Assembly: GCA_016844515.1 (NCBI GenBank)
Contig: JAERMP010000099.1
Location: 1 to 9,014, forward strand
Length of the DNA stretch: 9,014 nt
From: Thermoleophilia bacterium
Lineage (GTDB): Bacteria > Actinomycetota > Thermoleophilia > Gaiellales > Gaiellaceae
Direction: 5' to 3'
Shown: positions 7,017 through 9,014 of the stretch, one piece after another
Position numbering within the stretch: position 1 is the stretch's first letter
How the letters are laid out: each line of letters starts with the position of its first letter
Notes under the pieces: model-generated
Database searches by the model: none
What the model was told of the DNA's origin: nothing
The model's input: the letters and a program-made list of their open reading frames with translations, nothing else
Translations under genes and position numbers: made by a program

Positions 7017-8314
7017 CTCGGGGCGTTCGCTCGATTCGAGATGAGCAAGAGACCCGCGAGCAGAAGGAAGTTGGCCACGATGCTCGTCCCTCCGTAGGAG
7101 ACGAACGGAAGCGTGATGCCCGTCAGCGGGACGACGCGCAGGACGCCGCCGACGATGATGAAGGTCTGCAGAGCGAAGCCAAAGGTGAGCCCGGCGGCCG
7201 CGAGCTTCGAAAAACCGTCCTGCGCCTGCAAAGAGACCCGCATCCCGCGGACGACGAAGAGCATGTAGACGAGGAGGAGCGCAGCCGCGCCGATGAGACC
7301 GAGCTCCTGCGCGATGGCCGAGTAGATGAAGTCCGTGCGGAGGTAGGGAATGAGCTGCGTTCCGTCCGTGGACGCAAAGGTGCCCTCACCGAGCCCCGTT
7401 CCGCCGAACCCGCCGTTGGCGATGGAGTAGAGGCTCTTGACGAGCTGATATGAGGCACAGTCCTGACGGAACTCGAGCTCTCCGTTCAGCGCGCAGTACA
7501 CGCGCTCGTCCGTCCATGGGTTGAGCCAGATCGTGACCCGATCCTGGACGTGTTGGAGCGCGCTGTAGAGAACGGCCGCGCCACCCACGAAGAGAGCGAT
7601 CCCGGCTGCGACGTAGAGCGCGCGCCCGGTTGCGACGTACAACATCGCAAGGAAGATCCCGAAGTTGAGGAGCGCACTGCCGAGGTCGTTCGTCTGGACG
7701 ATGACCAGCATCGCCGCGCCCCAGATCACGAACAGCGGCCCGAGGTCTTTGAGCCGGCCCTGCGCCAGCACCTCCCGCTTCTCGCGCAAGTAGCCGGCGA
7801 GGAAGATGATCAAGAAGATCTTCGCGAGCTCACCCGGTTGGAACTGGAGCGGTCCGACATTGACCCAGAGCCGAACCCCGTTCACTCGCTCGCCGATCCC
7901 GGGTACGGACGGGAGGAGCAGAAGTGCCACGGCAGTGACGCCGAAGATGTACCGGTACGACTCGAGGATGCGATAGTCGTGCCGAAGCCAGATGAGCGCG
8001 CCGGCGAGCACGGCGACGCCGACTGCGACCCACACGGCCTGGCGCCCTCCGTCGTCCGAGTCGAGGCGGTAGATGGAAGCCAAGCCGAATGCCGTCAGTA
8101 CTGCGGTCAACGGCAGAAGCGCGCCGTCGGCGTACGGAACGGTGCGCCGGACCACGACATGCGCGACGACGTACAGAGCGAGGAAGAGAGCTCCCCAGGT
8201 GATCGCGCTAGCCGCAATTTCGGCGTCGCGCGCGATGGTCACGCTCGCAAGCGCGACGCTTGCGATCAGCCCTGCGACCACGAGCCCGAAGAGCTCGCGG
8301 TTGCGTGCGCTCAT
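7013..8314 (-). CDS. rodA: SEDS peptidoglycan glycosyltransferase (RodA/FtsW family)
   Basis: This is an integral membrane polymerase that builds glycan strands from lipid II and works with a class B PBP. The 433 residues form about 12 hydrophobic segments, two more than the 10-helix E. coli proteins and like the actinobacterial RodA of this cluster. Family signatures are VNVGPLQFQPGELAK (151-165), QTNDLGSALL (207-216), TDFIYSAIAQELGLIG (327-342) with the conserved Asp328 expected to be catalytic, and PLTGITLPFVSYGGTS (396-411). A large extracytoplasmic loop lies at about 252-325. It holds the only two cysteines of the protein (274 and 286), a possible disulfide. The ATG at 8314 overlaps the phosphatase stop (ATGA), and a weak GGGG lies a few bases upstream. 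The stop overlaps pbpA the same way. FtsW is the alternative name; context favours RodA. Confidence 0.94.
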   Translation of the reverse strand: MSARNRELFGLVVAGLIASVALASVTIARDAEIAASAITWGALFLALYVVAHVVVRRTVPYADGALLPLTAVLTAFGLASIYRLDSDDGGRQAVWVAVGVAVLAGALIWLRHDYRILESYRYIFGVTAVALLLLPSVPGIGERVNGVRLWVNVGPLQFQPGELAKIFLIIFLAGYLREKREVLAQGRLKDLGPLFVIWGAAMLVIVQTNDLGSALLNFGIFLAMLYVATGRALYVAAGIALFVGGAAVLYSALQHVQDRVTIWLNPWTDERVYCALNGELEFRQDCASYQLVKSLYSIANGGFGGTGLGEGTFASTDGTQLIPYLRTDFIYSAIAQELGLIGAAALLLVYMLFVVRGMRVSLQAQDGFSKLAAAGLTFGFALQTFIIVGGVLRVVPLTGITLPFVSYGGTSIVANFLLLAGLLLISNRANAPR

Positions 8315-9014
8315 TTGCTGATACCCCAGTAGAGGACGAGCCCAGCGATCACGAGAACGGCCACGATGAACGCGAGCGCGGCAAGACGCCCCCCCGAGCC
8401 GGCGCCGTGGCGGCTCAGCGATGCCGGTGAAACCTCCGGCTCCTGCTCCGGCTCCGGCTCCTGCCCCTGCGGCACCGGGTCGTCCGTGACCGGCTCGGGG
8501 ACGATGGCAGCCGGCTCGTGCGCTGGGGGCTCACCCTCGGCGAGCTCGAAGAGCACGACCGTGATGTTGTCCTCGCCTCCCTGCCGGTTCGCTGCCGCGA
8601 CGAGAGCTTCTGCCGCCACCGCCGGGTCTCGCTCGGCTGCTTCCAGCGCAGCCGCGACAGCACTGTCGGCGAGCATCGTCGGAAGGCCGTCCGAGCAGAT
8701 GAGATAGAGGTCGCCGGGCTCACCTGCGATCGTGAGCACCTCGACGTCGACCGCCGGCTCCGTTCCGAGCGCTCTCGTGATCGCGGATCTCTGAGGATGT
8801 CGTTCAGCTTCCTCGGGCGTGAGGACACCGCTCGAAACCAGCTCTGCGACGAGCGAATGGTCGGTCGTGAGCTGCTCGAGCGAGCCAGCTCGCAAGAGGT
8901 ACGCGCGCGAGTCCCCGACGTGCCCGATCGCGACAGTGCCCGAGTCGGTGTCCACGAGCGCGGCCGTAACGGTCGTTCCCATCCCAGCGGTCGCCGGATC
9001 CGCGAGTGCGCGTT
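8311..9014 (-). CDS. pstP: PP2C-family Ser/Thr protein phosphatase, membrane-anchored, N-terminus outside window
   Basis: This metal-dependent phosphatase is expected to dephosphorylate PknB and its substrates. The frame is open to the right edge; residues RALADPATAG precede a Met at 8982 that is the internal MGTT motif of PP2C, not a start. Counting from that Met, GDSRAYLL is at 23-30, TTDHSLV at 39-45, TRALG at 69-73, SDGL at 97-100 and GGEDNITVV at 135-143. The metal-binding Asp residues of SDGL and EDN are present; those of the N-terminal motif lie off the window. After the catalytic domain come a Pro/Glu-rich linker (about 149-187) and a single C-terminal membrane helix (about 200-219) ending in four residues. 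There is thus no extracytoplasmic domain, unlike M. tuberculosis PstP. The stop overlaps rodA by four bases. FHA-domain genes often precede it in this cluster, but that region is not visible. Confidence 0.92.
   Translation of the reverse strand, partial: RALADPATAGMGTTVTAALVDTDSGTVAIGHVGDSRAYLLRAGSLEQLTTDHSLVAELVSSGVLTPEEAERHPQRSAITRALGTEPAVDVEVLTIAGEPGDLYLICSDGLPTMLADSAVAAALEAAERDPAVAAEALVAAANRQGGEDNITVVLFELAEGEPPAHEPAAIVPEPVTDDPVPQGQEPEPEQEPEVSPASLSRHGAGSGGRLAALAFIVAVLVIAGLVLYWGISK
8434..8469 (-). repeat. Low-complexity hexamer-like repeat in the phosphatase linker
   Basis: Repeated ctccgg/ctcctg units encode the alternating Glu-Pro/Gln tract (QEPEPEQEPE) between the PP2C domain and its membrane helix. 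The tract is probably a flexible spacer whose length can vary by slippage without breaking the frame when whole units change. Confidence 0.6.

Noticed and set aside
5847..7097. 416-codon plus-strand open frame opposite pbpA
   Set aside because: It is exactly antisense to a gene with all three transpeptidase motifs; the translation is an Arg/Glu/Val-rich mirror frame.
7550..8332. 260-codon plus-strand open frame opposite rodA
   Set aside because: It is antisense to a conserved SEDS gene; its charged composition is the reverse-complement image of hydrophobic codons.

Overview
The window is a GC-rich bacterial segment that reads as a deep-branching actinobacterium, most probably class Thermoleophilia (Gaiellales/Solirubrobacterales type). 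Two things suggest this: a Mycobacterium-like pstP-rodA-pbpA-pknB order, and a large cyclase-associated AAA/TPR regulator of a kind I associate with that class. The taxonomic call is inference from gene content and composition; no rRNA or marker gene is present.

Left part, plus strand (1-2569): the 3' portion of one large signalling ATPase gene of the AAA_16 plus TPR type. Its reading frame runs off the left edge, so the start, and probably an N-terminal class III nucleotide cyclase domain, lie outside. The gene is broken near 1254-1265. The ATPase half continues in one frame only to a stop at 1361, while family-like sequence resumes in another frame and runs to 2569. In the window it is therefore two overlapping ORFs from one ancestral gene.

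Right part, minus strand (9014 down to 2601): five tightly packed genes of one cell-wall growth and Ser/Thr phospho-signalling operon. In transcription order they are a PP2C phosphatase (pstP-like, N-terminus beyond the window), a SEDS glycosyltransferase (rodA/ftsW), a class B penicillin-binding protein (pbpA), a PASTA-domain Ser/Thr kinase (pknB) and D-alanine--D-alanine ligase (ddl). Three of the four junctions are 4-base start/stop overlaps (ATGA, ATGA, GTGA); only pbpA-pknB is separated, by 13 bases. The logic is coherent. Ddl makes the D-Ala-D-Ala end of the peptidoglycan precursor, RodA polymerises glycan from lipid II, PbpA cross-links it, PknB is expected to sense muropeptide or lipid II through its PASTA repeats and phosphorylate targets, and the phosphatase reverses this. 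The promoter must lie beyond the right edge.

The two transcription units converge on a 31-base gap (2570-2600) that holds a compact hairpin. A perfect 14-base inverted repeat lies inside the ddl coding sequence. No stretch over 300 bases lacks a gene, and I saw no tRNA, rRNA, CRISPR array, transposase or attachment site. I see no novel multi-gene system. The points most worth checking are the in-gene palindrome in ddl, the coupling of ddl to pknB, and the broken regulator gene.
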